From Mytilus edulis (lineage: Eukaryota; Mollusca; Bivalvia; Mytilida; Mytilidae), in contig NC_092344.1 of NCBI RefSeq assembly GCF_963676685.1, forward strand, positions 97,308,749 through 97,372,748: a DNA stretch of 64,000 nt. The letters are read 5' to 3'. Within the stretch, counting starts at the first letter, position 1. Every line of letters begins with the position of its first letter. The notes under the pieces are model-generated. The model saw nothing but the letters and a program-made list of their open reading frames with translations, was not told the DNA's origin and made no database searches. The position numbers and the translations under genes are program-made. Positions 55,106 to 64,000 of the stretch are shown here, one piece after another.

Positions 55106-55890
55106 GTTTTTATCTAAAAACAACTAGCACCAACAAAAGATGAATGGACGGTTTATTTTATTGAACTTACAAAATTTCACCCGAACAACAAATAAGACAA
55201 CAGTCGTTAGTAGTATAACGATCTATGGATGTATTAAGGATAATATGGTTGAAAAAAAACTGTTTGTACAAAATCGAAAAGCGGTACTCAGAGAGGCCTT
55301 CTGAACTGAATTAACGGCATATATTTAATAATATGTGATAAGTAATACATTTTTAAGCCTGCAAAGCTTTGATATCAACAAAATATCGTCACTTGATATT
55401 ATCTAAAAGTGATTAATTTCCTCTTAAAATTATAATATATTGCAAGACACAGTACAGACAAAAGTTGTTATTTTGCAATTCGCCGTACAACAAACAAACA
55501 ATGTTTATTGTCCATATTCTTTAAAAAAAAACAACATGTTTTTGACAACAAACTTCAGTAAATATGATGCCACACTATAATAATCTAAAAACGTGTCTGG
55601 AAAAATAATGAAAAACAGTTCAATATCTTGAGAATGGGGTGACAGAGGACGATCGACCTCGAAATTTTCCGGTACTAAGTGGCAAGTTTTGGAGTATTAC
55701 ACAAAATCTTGTATTAATTTTGTACTTATCGGCCAAATAATTTAAAGAATTATATATCAGAAAATCATTTCTTAAGCGGCACCCTCATCAAATACTTTAA
55801 ATTAAATGAATTCTTAACTTGTTTACTTTTTTTTTTCTATTTCTCTCCGCTTCGTTAGTACCCAATTTCCGGTGACGATGATACACAGTG

Positions 55891-55985
55891 AAAAAAAAAC
55901 AAAAAAACAACAACAGAAAAACAATAGTACACAAGAAACAACATTAAAAAAAACTAAAGACTAGGCAACACGAACCTCATAAAAA
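55891..55985 (+). repeat. Right part of the 'agaggggcgaaag' repeat
   Basis: 'caatagtacacaagaaacaa', 'ctaaagactaggcaacacga' and 'acctcataaaaaa' follow the 4.6-kb element and continue the sequence left at 51283. Confidence 0.75.
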
Positions 55986-56396
55986 ATGAACTTTCTTTTT
56001 ATTTTGTCCAGGTGTTTTTTGTTTTTCTATATTTTACTTGTTTTGCATTGAAAATGTCAAACAAATAAACATAAATGGTTTCATGTAGTTTAATATCTTT
56101 TAATGCATAAAACTAATATATTATAAATATCTTCAACAAAAAACAAACACAAAACTTTCTTGATTTCATCAAATGTTCATTTAAATGAACAAAAACGTGC
56201 AGTATATATAAATAACAATTATGTACAACAATAAAGTATCGTCACTCGACTATTATGACTGTTTGATCCACGATTTCTAGAGAGAAAATTCCATTGGAAT
56301 ACACAAGTATATGCCGTATTGCATTATTCGAAATTATCTTCTCAGCTCAAATGCGTGTTGAAGTCACACTATCACCTGCTGCTTAGCACTTTTTTT

Positions 56397-56402
56397 TTTA
56401 TT
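56397..56402 (-). terminator. Candidate polyadenylation signal of PRDM14
   Basis: AATAAA on the minus strand 33 bases after the stop codon. The T-rich run next to it may make this a chance match. Confidence 0.3.
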
Positions 56403-56434
56403 TCTGTCAACAATGTTAACGGTTTCACCAAACT

Positions 56435-63261
<6,827 letters not shown>

Positions 63262-63439
63262 CTAAATCAAAACCAAAAATGTTTACAAAGGTTTTTTTTC
63301 CCCTCAAAATGATAAAGAGAGCTCGTATTTTAATGTTTATATGTGTAAAGGTTTTTTTAAAAGGTTTTAATCATATATACGCATACAAGCTCTTATGGAA
63401 AGGATGAACGACCGTCTTCGATTACACAAATTTTGGACT

Positions 63440-63760
63440 TTATCAGAGGTTTTAGTGCTATAAATAAAGGCAACAGCAGTATACCGCTGTTTATAATTCA
63501 TAAATCGATAGAGAAAAAACAAATACGGGTTACAAACTAAAACTGAGGGAAACGTATCAAATATAAGAGAACTACGACACAACAGAGACAAAACATCGAA
63601 ATGCAACCCACACAGAAACGACCTATAATGTAACAATGGCCATTTTCCTGACTTGTACAGGGCATTTTTTGAGAAAATGGTGGGTTGAACCTGGTTTTGT
63701 GGCATGCGAAACCTCCCGCTTAAATGGCAGTGTTAATTACAACATTAAAATGACAACATT
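63440..63760 (-). repeat. SINE-like repeat, reverse copy
   Basis: Reverse complement of 47640-47945: 'ggcaacagcagtataccgct', 'aactaaaactgagggaaacg', 'ccattttcctgacttgtaca' and 'ttgaacctggttttgtggca'. It lies upstream of the first PRDM14 exon seen, probably in an intron. Confidence 0.75.
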
Positions 63761-63764
63761 ACAC

Positions 63765-64000
63765 GACAGGGTTACAATAAATAAACAGATAAATGGGAGA
63801 AAATATAGGACAGAGAAACAAACGAATAATAGCCATCAAAAGGTAACAGGTTAAAAAATATTTTTATACGTCAGACGAGTCCACACAAAACTATAATGTT
63901 GTCGCTCGATCAATACCATAGTAATGTTAGTGTATGGGTGTTTAAATGTGATTTAAATGTTTGTCACCACTAAAAGAACCGTTAAGCTTAAAGTTCTGGA
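63765..64000. other. Window end, nothing recognised
   Basis: Short AT-rich stretch, probably PRDM14 intron or upstream sequence; no further exon identified. Confidence 0.4.

Larger units (their letters stand above)
51284..55890. mobile_element. 4.6-kb element with ~375-bp terminal inverted repeats
   Basis: The left arm 51284-51660 and right arm about 55510-55890 are reverse complements with modest divergence. Ends are CACTGTGTATCATC and GATGATACACAGTG. Shared inner text includes 'ggaaattgggtactaacgaa', 'caagttttggagtattacac' (right arm sense) and 'atagtgtggcatcatattta'. The host repeat resumes on both sides. No transposase frame was found; the interior carries other repeats (51930-52240, 52255-52450, 54530-54620, 54950-55100), so it is probably decayed or non-autonomous. 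CAC-starting ends occur in several DNA-transposon superfamilies (EnSpm/CACTA, Transib, Chapaev); I cannot assign one. Confidence 0.75.

Overview
The window is animal nuclear DNA, AT-rich and intron-rich, and most likely comes from a marine bivalve of the mussel family (Mytilidae). The basis is the dense set of interspersed repeats that I associate with mussel genomes: the 'agttgtctcattggcactc' family, the 'gaaacgcgcgtctggcgcaa' family, the GAC-rich family ending in a GCTCAC/GTGAGC hairpin, and (AATC)n-tailed SINEs. Organism identity is inference. No tRNA, rRNA or CRISPR was seen, and apart from a few short ORF-like stretches of no recognisable origin, everything is explained by three gene loci plus mobile elements.

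Layout. (1) 1465-26143, minus strand: one large gene for a secreted or surface protein. I could trace 19 exons with consistent phases and GT/AG borders (870 codons so far). It has a signal peptide, a long ectodomain resembling the invertebrate LolA-like family, then three apple/PAN modules; the 3' end lies left of the window. A TATA box and initiator sit 67 nt above the ATG. Intron 1 (about 10.3 kb) carries a 100-N assembly gap with duplicated flanks, a non-LTR retrotransposon, a foldback element and Penelope-like remnants. (2) 26.2-30.9 kb: intergenic repeats, including a GAC-rich repeat with a nested TA-flanked element. (3) 30.9-49.6 kb, plus strand: a tandem array of single-exon class A GPCR genes (three intact, one pseudogene). 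Promoter blocks and noncoding flanks are also duplicated, which shows segmental duplication. (4) 49.6-56.3 kb: mobile-element territory, including a 4.6-kb element with roughly 375-bp inverted ends inserted into another repeat, for which an unoccupied copy exists elsewhere in the window. (5) 56435-63261, minus strand: seven 3' exons of a PRDM14 orthologue (PR/SET domain and six zinc fingers); its 5' exons lie right of the window.

The three loci have no obvious shared pathway: an apple-domain secreted protein, orphan receptors and a transcription factor. The most interesting material is structural. Splice-site sequences are multiplied as minisatellites at two introns of the apple gene; the GPCR pseudogene has its stop codon exactly at the Arg of the (D/Q)RY motif; four mobile insertions can be checked against unoccupied copies inside the same window; and a Helitron-like element lies in a PRDM14 intron.
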